Below are positions 16,188 through 25,220 of a DNA stretch of 54,949 bases, one piece after another. Under the pieces are notes generated by a model that was given only the letters and a program-made list of their open reading frames with translations, ran no database searches and was not told where the DNA came from. Location: the NCBI GenBank assembly GCA_010672925.1, contig JAAHFP010000002.1, positions 166,351 through 221,299 on the forward strand, written 5' to 3'. Origin of the DNA: Symploca sp. SIO1C2 (GTDB taxonomy: Bacteria; Cyanobacteriota; Cyanobacteriia; Cyanobacteriales; Coleofasciculaceae). Position numbers and translations under genes: made by a program. Positions within the stretch are counted from its first letter, which is position 1; each line of letters opens with the position of its first letter.

Positions 16188-19100
16188 CTACCACGGGCTA
16201 CCAATTAAGGTAAAACTAGACCAATAATGAGGATGGGATAAGTCTTCCTTGGAGATTTTTTGATCTGGATCTAGGGCTATACCTGATTGCTGAGGAGAGT
16301 AAAATAGCTGGTTATCTTCAATGTAGACTTCTCCATTTAACATGGCTAACTGTGCTTGTCTTAAGGCTTCAGCTTTGATAGGTACTTTGGCTAATTCATC
16401 ATAAAGCCTTGCCATCAATCCGACAGTTCTGGTATCGTTAACATCCCAAAGACTAGCTAAAACGGATTTAACTCCAGCTTGATAAGCTGAGCCCGCAAAA
16501 CCTAATTCGGCTTCGAGATTACCTAAGGCGGTTTCACAAGCACTCAAGACTAACAATTCCACCGGGAGGTTATTTAATCCTAGTCCTTGGATTGCTTCTC
16601 TATTTAATCTTAGGGGTTGGTCATAAAAATGGATAAAGGACTTGTCTGGAGAGCCTGATTTGAATTTAGCATGAGTGCCAAGGTGAACTATCCGAAAAGC
16701 TTGTTGTCTTTGTTGCTCGGTTAAACCATTGATAGTAAACTTATTGTCTAATGCTAGGATTCCTCCCCGTAATTGATAGATAGTACTGAGTTCTATTTCT
16801 ACACCCGGTAGACGAGAGAGGGGAGCAGGAAACTCTGTGGCTCCCATAGCTAGGACTGGAGATTCTTGAATATTAACGTAGTCGGTATTAACCAGTAAGC
16901 TGACACTAGGCATCAAACCGATGCTGTATTCTTCGACAATAAAATCCTCACCATCATGCAGTGCGGCTAAAGGTAGGGAACGTAGCTTTTCATCCATAAT
17001 GAACACTAGGTTCTCAATTTCTTGCTCTTCTAAATCTGCCTTTAAAGGAGCAACTAGCCAATTATAGAGTTGTTGAGCTGGTTCTAAGTACTTATCGTAG
17101 CCAATTTTGTTACGATATTTTAGTTCTCTGCGAAATTTTTTTGCAACAGGTTCCACTTTCTCTCTGGTGGCAGCATCAACCCGGTAACGAATTGGTTCTC
17201 CTTTAGAAGTTACTAAGATTAACTCTAACTTATCAGTGGATTGAGCTGATGGATTGAAGGAAGATGATAGAGCCTCAGCATTAGATTGTGTGGAATAATA
17301 GCCAGGGGAAGCGAAGTAGGCATAAATTAAAGCGGGTTTGACACCTGTCTGTTTCTCGATGTTAGTTACAGTCTCTTTAATTCTTGGTAGGGTGGCGGTG
17401 GAAGTATTGTCATTGCTACCGAGATAGTTTTGGTAGTTATTGGTAAAGCGAAACTCTACACCAGCTAATCCGATGTCAAAAAGTACTTGTGGAGGATCTT
17501 CGGAATCTGGAGTAGGGAAGGGAGGTGTTTGTGCTGGAGTAAAATCGATGGGATTAAAGGATGGATTAATAGGATCGTCAACCGAAACCGAGTTAGCCGC
17601 AGAAATAAGATCTGAATTCGTCAGATTGGAAGGAATGCTGATAATCTGAATATCCCCTACGACTTGGGTGAAGGGAAAAGATTGAACTGGCGCGATCGCA
17701 AAATTACTGCTAGTAATCGCTCCTGCGGTACCATTGATACTAGCATCGCCGACATTAAAGGGAATTATACCATTGCCACCGTGTCGGATAGTAATACTTC
17801 CTCCACTATTATTACCAAAGCTAGAAATACTGGTGTTTAAGCCACTAGCCCCAGTAAAGGTATCCGTGGCTCGAAAAAACCTGCCGGTAGTAATATCTAT
17901 ATTGCCGCCAAAGGTTCCTCCTTGAGCATTAATCGAACTAACTTGGATATCACCGGAAGGATCGAGAAACACATTCCCTCCTCTGCCAAACCTGCCACTA
18001 CTGTTGATTTGTTCGGTAGTAATTTGGATATCAGCTAAAATTCGGATATCGCCACCATCGGTAATTCCTGAAGTGTTGAGATTTCCTGTAACGATCGCGT
18101 CTGTGGTACTTTGAACAGTGATATCGCCACCATCGTTAATTCCTGAGGTGTCAAGATTTCCCGTTGTAATCGCGCCGGTGGTACTTTGAAGGGTAATATC
18201 TCGACCATCGGTAGTAATATCGCCAGTGGTAATATCTTGATTAGCTTCCACAGTAATCGTAGCGTTATCGCTTCCCGTGATATTACCTCCTGTGTGGGTA
18301 ATCGAACCCAAGCTATTCATCAAGGTTACTGGATCTTTAAAAGCAACATCCCCTGCTAGGGTAATAGCACCAGTAATCAGGATCGAAGTAAAGCCATCTT
18401 GTAGCAAACTGAGTTCCTCACTAGTCAAATCTAGAGTATTGGTATTACCACTATCATTACCACCAATGCGGATTGCTTGAGTCGAAGTTGCTGGTTGTAA
18501 AGTTAAGCTACCATTACCAGATATTTTGCCAGAAAAATTCACCTCATCTCCGATAAGGATGAGATTACCAGCACCACCGTCTAGATTACCAGTGAGGCTA
18601 CCATCGTTAGTGAATGAGAAGCTATCATCTAAATCACCTCCTGTCAGATTTTGAATATTGCTAAAGTTGATATTATTGAAATTTCCGCTATCAACTCCAG
18701 TAATATTCCAGGTACTAGGGGTATTGGATTCATCAATCAGGGTATTACTACCTCCTCCCCCATCAATACTAGTAACCTCTCCTCCCACGAAGCTAAAACT
18801 GTCGTTGAGATCACCCCCAATCAAGTTCTGAATATTGCTAAAGGCGATATTGTTGATAATTCCGCTATCAACTCCGGTGATGCTCCAAGTATTATCGATA
18901 GTAGAGTCACCAGTAAGAGTATTTTCACCCCCTCCACCATCAAGACTAGTAACACTTCCTCCTGCAAAAATAAAATTATCAGTGAGATTACCCCCAGTCA
19001 AGTTCTGAATATTGCTAAAGGTGATATTGTTGAGAGTTCCGCTATTAACTCCGGTAATATTCCAGGTGTTATCAAGATCCAGACTTGCCAAAGTTGAGCC

Positions 19101-21341
19101 ACCAGCAATGATCACAGGATCGCTGAAATTAGCACCTTCAGTAATAGTAATAGTACCAGTACCATCAGAGCGACCAATGGTAATTGAGCTAAAACCGTCT
19201 TGCAAGTTGGCGAGTTCCGTATTTAGTAAGTCGAGGCTGGCAGAATTAATGTTATCCCCAATACGAATTCCTTGATTTAGGGTTGCAGGTTGTATCAATA
19301 AAGTGCCATCGACACTGTTAAGTTCTCCCGGAAAATCAATTTCGTCACCTGTTAAGCTGATATTGCCACCATTAGTTCCACCACTGGCATTGACATCTCC
19401 GCCGATAGTAATTGTATCTTGACTTTCTAGGGTAATATCTCCTCCAGTGCCATCACCGATAACATTTCCTTGCAAGTCCTGGGCACCACCACTCGTATTG
19501 ATTTCAGCAGTCGTGATGCTACCATTAGCAATAAGAGCGATTGCGCCACCGTTACCGCCAATTACAGATGTGTTGAGTTCACCAGTTGTAATCTCGCCAC
19601 CAGTAGTAATAGTGATTTCCCCACCGTTACCAGAAGAGGATGCTGTTTGAATGCTGGATGTATTGATATTACCTACAGCAGTAAGAGTAATTTCCCCACC
19701 GTCACCAGAGAGAGAATTTGCCATAATATCCAAGGTAGTAATATTACCAGGAGCCTCCAAAATTACCGGACCAGCGTCACCTGTAGGATCAAAACCTGTG
19801 TTAATCATTCCGACTTGAATGCTTCCAGGTGGTTGCAAGGGTACTCCTGCTTCAAAGGTTGTTCCCGTTTCTATTACAGGAAGAACACTTACAGGATTAG
19901 CAAGCACAGTCCTACCTGCACGTAAAATCAACGCTGGACTGGTTCTCAACAGTTCCAAATCTGAACCAGGAGGCCCAGCAGGTAAAGTCGCATCTGGTCC
20001 TGTGATATTAATATTGCCACCTGTAATGCTCCCGGTTGCCTCCACCAACAAAGCTGGACCAGTATAATCACCAAATGTGACATCTCCAGCGGCACGAATA
20101 ATTGGATCATAGAGACTAAGAAAGTTGCTTGGTTCTCCTGACAAATTGAGTAGGGAAAAACTGCCGCTACTAGCAAAGTGAGCATCACCAGAGATAATGC
20201 CATCACTAACTAAACTGAGATTACCGCCACTAACAAACGGTGTCTGATCAAGATGATTTAGTGCCAGAATATCAATACTCTGATTACCCTGAATATAAAG
20301 ATTACCTCCAGCCTGAGCAATAAAAGGATTCGCTACACTATCCCTGATCAGTACCCTATTCTGTGCCAACAAATTCAAATCCCCTGTTGTCACCAACTGA
20401 CTCTCCACTAAAGTCAGATTACGGTAAGCTGAAAAAGTTACCGTTTCCCCTGCTACCTGATTTACCACCACATCACCAGTTTCTACCCCAATCCCAGAAT
20501 TACTCAGCCGAACTTCTCCAGAATTGTTAACTACCCCCAACTCCAGATTCCCACCATAAGCTAGCAATCCCGGTAACATTAATGGTGTAATCGGCACAGG
20601 ATTCCCCTGGATATCCGTAGGAGGTTCAATCTCCAAACTCAAAATATTTCCAGGTTGGCTCACTCGCACTAAACTAGTTCCTGGAACCGCTGCTACAGTA
20701 ACCGTACCTTCCGGTGCTGTTAGAGTACCAGTACTAACAACCGTTCCCCCAACTAAAGTCAAATTTTGTCCCTCTCCCACTGCCAGATTACCAGCATTAA
20801 TAATTCCCCCAGGGGAAGAACTATCAAAGCGAAAGGCATTAGGATAACCACTCAAATTAGTATAATCATTTACCCCAAAAGCATTAAACCAACCATCAGC
20901 AAAACCGATACCAGTAGCAGTAGTAGCGGTAAAATCAGCAGGAACATTCAACTGAGCACCATTACCAAAAATAATTCCTGCGGGATTCATTAAAAATAAA
21001 TTAGAATTACCCCCAGTAACTTGAATTAAACCATTAATTAACGAAGGATTACCACCAACTACTCTCCCCAAAATATTGTGAATTGTCGGTGAAGTAAGAA
21101 AATTCGCAGTTTGATTAGACTCTACATTAAACTGGTCAAAACTGTGGAAAAGATTATCTCCAGATACAGTACCAGCCTGAATATCCCAGCCATTACCATT
21201 AAGGATAACTGTTGTACCAGTACCATCCTGAGCAGGCGCGATCGCTTGAGCTATTACCAATGGCTTTACTTGCGCTGGTGTAGCGTGACTAATTCTGCCA
21301 ATAAGTAAAGTAGGAATAATTAGAGAGACAAATAATTTCAT
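16188..21341 (-). CDS. Filamentous-haemagglutinin-type secreted protein with C-terminal CHAT peptidase domain
   Basis: The Met at 21341 (1717 aa) is preferred; the 36 residues before it are translated GCATACGCCCATT repeats. A signal sequence ([15 protein letters not shown]) is followed by a two-partner-secretion haemagglutination domain (~25-180: [48 protein letters not shown]). A long beta-helix region contains three tandem ~60-residue repeats (WxITGVxSGxxNNIxFSNIQNL). The last ~330 residues are a CHAT caspase-like domain with His in LGTHAKF (1557) and Cys in LSACETA (1602). It should cross the outer membrane through a TpsB-type pore and carry a peptidase to the cell surface; no tpsB lies in the window. 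Confidence 0.87.
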   Translation of the reverse strand: MKLFVSLIIPTLLIGRISHATPAQVKPLVIAQAIAPAQDGTGTTVILNGNGWDIQAGTVSGDNLFHSFDQFNVESNQTANFLTSPTIHNILGRVVGGNPSLINGLIQVTGGNSNLFLMNPAGIIFGNGAQLNVPADFTATTATGIGFADGWFNAFGVNDYTNLSGYPNAFRFDSSSPGGIINAGNLAVGEGQNLTLVGGTVVSTGTLTAPEGTVTVAAVPGTSLVRVSQPGNILSLEIEPPTDIQGNPVPITPLMLPGLLAYGGNLELGVVNNSGEVRLSNSGIGVETGDVVVNQVAGETVTFSAYRNLTLVESQLVTTGDLNLLAQNRVLIRDSVANPFIAQAGGNLYIQGNQSIDILALNHLDQTPFVSGGNLSLVSDGIISGDAHFASSGSFSLLNLSGEPSNFLSLYDPIIRAAGDVTFGDYTGPALLVEATGSITGGNINITGPDATLPAGPPGSDLELLRTSPALILRAGRTVLANPVSVLPVIETGTTFEAGVPLQPPGSIQVGMINTGFDPTGDAGPVILEAPGNITTLDIMANSLSGDGGEITLTAVGNINTSSIQTASSSGNGGEITITTGGEITTGELNTSVIGGNGGAIALIANGSITTAEINTSGGAQDLQGNVIGDGTGGDITLESQDTITIGGDVNASGGTNGGNISLTGDEIDFPGELNSVDGTLLIQPATLNQGIRIGDNINSASLDLLNTELANLQDGFSSITIGRSDGTGTITITEGANFSDPVIIAGGSTLASLDLDNTWNITGVNSGTLNNITFSNIQNLTGGNLTDNFIFAGGSVTSLDGGGGENTLTGDSTIDNTWSITGVDSGIINNIAFSNIQNLIGGDLNDSFSFVGGEVTSIDGGGGSNTLIDESNTPSTWNITGVDSGNFNNINFSNIQNLTGGDLDDSFSFTNDGSLTGNLDGGAGNLILIGDEVNFSGKISGNGSLTLQPATSTQAIRIGGNDSGNTNTLDLTSEELSLLQDGFTSILITGAITLAGDVAFKDPVTLMNSLGSITHTGGNITGSDNATITVEANQDITTGDITTDGRDITLQSTTGAITTGNLDTSGINDGGDITVQSTTDAIVTGNLNTSGITDGGDIRILADIQITTEQINSSGRFGRGGNVFLDPSGDIQVSSINAQGGTFGGNIDITTGRFFRATDTFTGASGLNTSISSFGNNSGGSITIRHGGNGIIPFNVGDASINGTAGAITSSNFAIAPVQSFPFTQVVGDIQIISIPSNLTNSDLISAANSVSVDDPINPSFNPIDFTPAQTPPFPTPDSEDPPQVLFDIGLAGVEFRFTNNYQNYLGSNDNTSTATLPRIKETVTNIEKQTGVKPALIYAYFASPGYYSTQSNAEALSSSFNPSAQSTDKLELILVTSKGEPIRYRVDAATREKVEPVAKKFRRELKYRNKIGYDKYLEPAQQLYNWLVAPLKADLEEQEIENLVFIMDEKLRSLPLAALHDGEDFIVEEYSIGLMPSVSLLVNTDYVNIQESPVLAMGATEFPAPLSRLPGVEIELSTIYQLRGGILALDNKFTINGLTEQQRQQAFRIVHLGTHAKFKSGSPDKSFIHFYDQPLRLNREAIQGLGLNNLPVELLVLSACETALGNLEAELGFAGSAYQAGVKSVLASLWDVNDTRTVGLMARLYDELAKVPIKAEALRQAQLAMLNGEVYIEDNQLFYSPQQSGIALDPDQKISKEDLSHPHYWSSFTLIGSPW

Positions 21342-21371
21342 AGAAGAATTGTTAGGAAACCGTAGGGGCGT

Positions 21372-21471
21372 ATTGCATACGCCCATTGCATACGCCCATT
21401 GCATACGCCTATTGCATATGCTCATTACATACACCCATGGCATACACATTAAGGGCGCAAGCTTTGCGCCC
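21372..21471. repeat. GCATACGCCCATT tandem repeat and GGGCGCAA hairpin
   Basis: About six units of the 13-bp CCCATTGCATACG family upstream of the haemagglutinin gene, then a hairpin GGGCGCAA-GCT-TTGCGCCC at about 21453-21471. Confidence 0.8.
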
Positions 21472-21660
21472 CTACTGTGATTAATAGTTGAAGCAAAATC
21501 GACTTATGCAATTAACCTAGTGCAAAAAAGCAGATTTTTTGTAAACAATTTTTCAACAAAAACATTGATATCTCAGTAAATTTACTGAGGAATTAGTCCC
21601 AGATCCCCAGAACCCCGACTTCTACAAAGATACTGCGGTTGAATCAAGGGTGTGACCGAA

Positions 21661-21788
21661 AAAAACAAGGATACAAGCCCCCGGATTTATCCGTGGAAAA
21701 AACAAAGATTCTATCATTATTCCAAGCCCCTGGCTTTAGACATGGAGTCAATCTAAAATCTAAAATCTAAAATCTAAAATTGATTGAC
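21661..21788 (-). repeat. Inverted repeat flanking the CHAT island, right copy
   Basis: Reverse complement of 10761-10887 with two substitutions noted. It bounds the ~10.8-kb segment with the two CHAT proteins, nuclease and PIN pair. Confidence 0.9.
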
Positions 21789-21823
21789 CCCTCATTTCAC
21801 GATTTTTCGTTATTCCGCTAAAT

Positions 21824-21851
21824 GTAGAGACGTTGCCTGCAACGTCTCTAC
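21824..21851. repeat. 28-bp palindrome, family 1, copy B
   Basis: Same element as at 8114-8141 with one substitution at the centre (TTGCCTGCAA), so the perfect symmetry is lost here. Confidence 0.85.
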
Positions 21852-21998
21852 GTCATGAAGATATATTAAGAATATTACGGTGATTGTCCTGGGAAAACTG
21901 CATAACTGGATTTTGGTTCAGCTATTAACACAGCAGAGGGGTAAAAAACCTTGCCTCTACGACCATTCGACAACTGTAGACTATTAGGTAGAACCATC

Positions 21999-23078
21999 AT
22001 GAATGCAAATTCACCAACAATCATCCGTGGCACCTCCGGCGATGACATCCTGAAAGGCACTCTAGGTATTGATAGGATCTTTGGCTTTGGGGGTAACGAT
22101 GTACTCCAAGGACGGAAGGGAAGTGATCGCCTTTTGGGAGGTGCTGGTGATGATACTCTCTACGGCAATAAGGGAAATGATTATCTCTCAGGAGGTAAAG
22201 GAAATGACAGCCTCTTGGGAGGTGGGGACAATGACCGCCTCCTAGGAAATGATGGTGATGATATTCTCTCAGGAGGTGCTGGTCGCGATCGCCTCTGGGG
22301 AAATGCTGGCAACGATATCCTATTGGGAGATTATAACCATGACAGCCTTTGGGGAGGTGCTGGGGATGATATCCTCTCAGGAGGTACTGGCAACGATCGC
22401 CTCCGGGGAAATGCCGGGGATGATTTTCTCCTAGGAGGAACTGGCAGCGATCGCCTTTGGGGAGGTACTGGTGATGATATCCTCTGGGGTAATGCTGGCA
22501 ATGATCTGATCTGGGGGGGGACTGGCAATGATACTCTCCTGGGCAATGAAAAGAATGACCGCCTTTGGGGAAATGCTGGGGACGATATTCTCTCAGGAGG
22601 AACTGGAAGGGATCGCCTTTGGGGAGGTACTGGGGATGACCTCCTCTCAGGAGGTGCTGGAAACGATCGCCTTTGGGGAAATGCTGGTACTGACCACCTT
22701 TTGGGAGATGCTGGCAATGATCAACTAGTTGGAGGTGGTGGTAATGACTATCTGCTTGGTGGTACTGGAGCCGATACCTTTAGTTTCCTCTCTCCCAACC
22801 ACGGAATTGATACCATCATTGACTTTAACTTAGCCCAAGGAGACCGAATTCAAGTATCGGCTAATGGCTTTGGTGGCGGACTCACCGTAGGTACATTAGA
22901 TACTGACGAATTTACCATCGGTTCCGCTGCCACTAACGCCAGCGATCGCTTTATCTATAACGATACCACCGGCGCATTATTCTTCGACGCCGATGGTACG
23001 GGAGCCCAAACTCAAACCCAATTTGCCCAACTCTCCACTGGATTAGCTCTCACCAACAGTGATATTTTTGTTGTCTAG
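21999..23078 (+). CDS. RTX (haemolysin-type) calcium-binding repeat protein
   Basis: The ATG at 21999 with AGG at 21986-21988 is chosen over 21951; it gives MNANSPTIIRGTSGDDIL, a typical RTX start. Residues ~10-255 are an unbroken array of nonapeptide repeats GGxGxDxLx (GGAGDDTLYG, GNAGNDLIWG), which bind Ca2+ and fold into a parallel beta-roll outside the cell. The C-terminal ~100 residues (GADTFSFLSP, IIDFNLAQGDRI, DRFIYNDTTGALFFDADG) are the usual type I secretion region. No catalytic domain is present, so it is a pure repeat protein, perhaps a surface layer or adhesin. No type I exporter lies nearby. The array is nearly periodic at DNA level and prone to slippage. Confidence 0.9.
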   Translation: MNANSPTIIRGTSGDDILKGTLGIDRIFGFGGNDVLQGRKGSDRLLGGAGDDTLYGNKGNDYLSGGKGNDSLLGGGDNDRLLGNDGDDILSGGAGRDRLWGNAGNDILLGDYNHDSLWGGAGDDILSGGTGNDRLRGNAGDDFLLGGTGSDRLWGGTGDDILWGNAGNDLIWGGTGNDTLLGNEKNDRLWGNAGDDILSGGTGRDRLWGGTGDDLLSGGAGNDRLWGNAGTDHLLGDAGNDQLVGGGGNDYLLGGTGADTFSFLSPNHGIDTIIDFNLAQGDRIQVSANGFGGGLTVGTLDTDEFTIGSAATNASDRFIYNDTTGALFFDADGTGAQTQTQFAQLSTGLALTNSDIFVV

Positions 23079-23102
23079 AGCAAGATAGATGCCCAACCTG
23101 TC

Positions 23103-23130
23103 GTAGGGATAATTCATGAATTATCCCTAC
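23103..23130. repeat. 28-bp perfect palindrome, family 2
   Basis: GTAGGGATAATTCA followed by its exact reverse complement, 24 bp after the RTX stop codon. It has the same length and similar GTAGRGA ends as family 1 but a different centre. There is no T-run. Confidence 0.9.
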
Positions 23131-23228
23131 TGGAGTCAAATATCCAATTATCTTATTAAAAATCTGTAAAGTATTGTTAAAATGTGAAAGATAAACAATG
23201 CCCCACAAAAAATAAAGTCCCTTGAAAA

Positions 23229-23777
23229 ATGTCCCGTCTTTCACCACAGGCCATCCTACTCGTTGATGGTTACAATATTATTGGAGCTTGGTCTAGTCTG
23301 AAAAGAACCCGCGATCGCTACGGACTAGAAGTAGCTCGTAAAGAGTTAATCGAGGTTTTGGTCAACTACAGTGCCTTTGAAGGTTACCAATCCCATTTAA
23401 TCTTTGACGCTCAATATCAGAACAAACGTACTAACAGTGAAGCTGTTACTAAGCATTTGTCAGTTCTGTTTACAGAGTTTGGACAGACAGCAGACACTCA
23501 CATCGAAAAATTTTGTGCTTCCTACAAGAGCAAGCATTTTCAGCCTAAGGGACGGTTAATCGTTGCCACTTCAGATCGAGCTCAGCAACAGACAGTACTT
23601 GGGTATGGAGCAGAATGGATGTCATCCCAACAGTTAGCCAAAGAAGTTGAAACAACCATTCGTCGCACCCGTAGCCAACAGCGACCCCAAAAACCAGCTA
23701 AGGGTCGCTTTTTAGTCAATTCCCTCGATGCCAAATCTCAACAGCGTTTAGCTCAATTGCGCAAAGGGATAAAATAA
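23229..23777 (+). CDS. NYN-domain ribonuclease (YacP/Rae1 family)
   Basis: A 182-residue protein matching the YacP family in length and motifs: LLVDGYNIIGAW (first acid, nucleotide-binding strand), HLIFDAQY (second acid), DTHIEKFCA and LIVATSDRAQQQTVLGYGAEWMSS. In Bacillus the homologue Rae1 cuts mRNA at the ribosome; the cyanobacterial protein is presumed to be a similar PIN-like RNase. The C-terminal ~40 residues are basic (RRTRSQQRPQKPAKGR) and may bind RNA. It is followed by the promoter of tRNA-Glu. Confidence 0.85.
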   Translation: MSRLSPQAILLVDGYNIIGAWSSLKRTRDRYGLEVARKELIEVLVNYSAFEGYQSHLIFDAQYQNKRTNSEAVTKHLSVLFTEFGQTADTHIEKFCASYKSKHFQPKGRLIVATSDRAQQQTVLGYGAEWMSSQQLAKEVETTIRRTRSQQRPQKPAKGRFLVNSLDAKSQQRLAQLRKGIK

Positions 23778-23791
23778 TTTTGGAAATATAG

Positions 23792-23820
23792 TTGACAGAA
23801 TTGAAAAAATTAGCTAATCT
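23792..23820 (+). promoter_or_regulatory. Promoter of tRNA-Glu
   Basis: TTGACA (23792-23797), 17-nt spacer, TAATCT (23815-23820); predicted start about 23827, 14 nt before the mature tRNA. Confidence 0.6.
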
Positions 23821-23840
23821 TATAAAGGTGTAAAAAACAA

Positions 23841-23913
23841 GCCCCCATCGTCTAGAGGCCTAGGACACCTCCCTTTCACGGAGGCGACAGGGATTCGAAT
23901 TCCCTTGGGGGTA
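23841..23913 (+). tRNA. tRNA-Glu (anticodon TTC)
   Basis: A 73-nt cloverleaf: acceptor GCCCCCA with TGGGGGT, anticodon stem CCTCC/GGAGG with loop CTTTCAC (anticodon TTC), T-loop GATTCGAAT. CCA is not encoded. In cyanobacteria Glu-tRNA also feeds tetrapyrrole synthesis; gltX, which charges it, lies at 45-46 kb. Confidence 0.97.
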
Positions 23914-23985
23914 TTTAAATAATCTTTTGATGTAGCTTTCTCCTGGATAATCCAAGAGGTAAGTCATGGCCAATGCTTTGAAGGT

Positions 23986-24223
23986 AGAACCCACCCCTAA
24001 TCCCTCCAAGGAGGGGGACAGGAAGGAAGAAAGCTTAGAGGCAAGAAGCTGTAATATTTATGGTATCTGCTTTTTTAGTCTTACTAAAAGGGTGGATTAT
24101 TTATGCTGCGCTGTTCAAGGCTAAGATATTGACTTCATAAAGAAACACTCTCAACTAGAGTTGTAACCTTTACACCTACTACCTACCTCCGGTTCCCCTC
24201 CTTGGAGGGGTTAGGGGTGGGTT
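23986..24223. repeat. Inverted pair of the CCTTGGAGG dispersed repeat
   Basis: Copies at 23986-24018 (minus) and 24186-24223 (plus) enclose about 170 bp with no gene. A third copy is inside the gene at 13627-14415. The 343-bp gap between tRNA-Glu and the ExbB-like gene holds nothing else recognisable apart from ACCTACC/CACCTAAC repeats just before the start codon. Confidence 0.85.
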
Positions 24224-24256
24224 CTACCACCTAACACCTACCACCTAACACCTACA

Positions 24257-24886
24257 ATGCCAATAAGCACCTTACCTTCCTTGGGTGGAATTGTTTACTT
24301 GCCTCTACTCGCATTATCTATGCTAGCTTTCTCCTTAATTTTTGAACGCTTAGTATTTTGGTTGCGAGTTATTAAGCGTCAGAACCTGATTATTAGGGAA
24401 GTTCTCAAACTTTATCAAAAAGACTCTGCTTCAGCATTTCGTAAACTAGAGCAAAATAGTGACCTGCCAATAGCCAGGATTTTCCTGGCAGCTTTGTCTG
24501 TGCGACAACCCACCCCAGAAAAGTTTCGGCTGGCGCTAGAAACCGCTGCTCAAGCTGAGTTACCGGTACTGAGGCGTTTCAGTACTGTTTTTGAGACAAT
24601 CATTAACATTGCCCCTCTATTAGGTCTGTTAGGTACAATTCTAGGGTTGGTTGAGTCTTTTTCGGGTTTGATGATTGGCGATATTGGGGGTAGTGATACC
24701 CTTACTGTAACCGCAGGACTTAGTGATGCTTTAATCACCACTGTAGCAGGGTTATGTGTGGCAATTTTTACCTTGTTATTTGCCAATACTTTTCGAGGCT
24801 TATATCGGCGTCAGCTAGCAGCAATTCAGGAGTACGGTGGTCAACTGGAACTGTTATATCTGAATTACTATCAGAGTGAAGAGTAA
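24257..24886 (+). CDS. MotA/TolQ/ExbB-family proton channel protein
   Basis: A 209-residue protein with three membrane helices (~12-34, ~115-140, ~155-178) and the family core NIAPLLGLLGTILGLVESF then LSDALITTVAGLCVAIFTLL. ExbB forms a proton-driven motor with ExbD that energises outer-membrane transporters through TonB. No ExbD gene follows: the next gene, clpC, is on the other strand about 330 bp away, so the partner must be elsewhere. The cytoplasmic loop (~35-110) is of normal length. The start follows repeats with no visible ribosome-binding site. Confidence 0.85.
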   Translation: MPISTLPSLGGIVYLPLLALSMLAFSLIFERLVFWLRVIKRQNLIIREVLKLYQKDSASAFRKLEQNSDLPIARIFLAALSVRQPTPEKFRLALETAAQAELPVLRRFSTVFETIINIAPLLGLLGTILGLVESFSGLMIGDIGGSDTLTVTAGLSDALITTVAGLCVAIFTLLFANTFRGLYRRQLAAIQEYGGQLELLYLNYYQSEE

Positions 24887-24893
24887 TGGGGAA

Positions 24894-25074
24894 TTTAGAA
24901 TTTAGAATTTAGAATTTAGAATTTAGAATTTAGAATTGGGAATTTATGTTGTTGCGGAATAAAAGTATAATACCAAATCAGGTTTTCAGGTACAGCAAGT
25001 TAACAAGGGGCTTAAGCCCCTTGTCCTAATCGCCTTGGCGGTTGCTATAATTCAAAGTCCCCCAGAATTGGGGG
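24894..25074. repeat. TTTAGAA heptads and two hairpin repeats in the ExbB-clpC gap
   Basis: Six to seven TTTAGAA units (24894-24940); a 22-bp palindrome ACAAGGGGCTT/AAGCCCCTTGT at 25003-25024; and CCCCC-AGAATT-GGGGG at 25059-25074. The sequence after the palindrome (CCTAATCGCCTTGGCGGTTG) recurs near 5461-5480. No gene is seen between the ExbB and clpC stop codons. Confidence 0.8.
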
Positions 25075-25150
25075 ATTTAGGGGGCGAAAGAATACTCTTT
25101 TTTAACCTGATTTGGTAGAAAAATCAAGATTAAATCATCTGCTAAATAAA

Positions 25151-25187
25151 GAAAAAACAGTAGAGAAAGTAACCTCTCTCTACTGTT
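25151..25187 (-). terminator. Factor-independent terminator of clpC
   Basis: An 11-bp perfect stem AACAGTAGAGA/TCTCTACTGTT (25156-25166 with 25177-25187); on the minus strand it is followed by a run of T. It lies 34 bp after the clpC stop codon. Confidence 0.85.
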
Positions 25188-25220
25188 CAACTCCATCAGT
25201 TATCGTTCATAACTAGCTAA

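Noticed and set aside
18651-19097. 148-codon plus-strand frame opposite the haemagglutinin gene
   Set aside because: It mirrors the three tandem ~60-residue repeats of the haemagglutinin-CHAT protein; the minus frame has clear domains.
22331-22717. Long open minus-strand frame rich in Pro/Ser opposite the RTX gene
   Set aside because: It is the mirror of the RTX nonapeptide repeats; periodic DNA keeps several frames open. No start signal.
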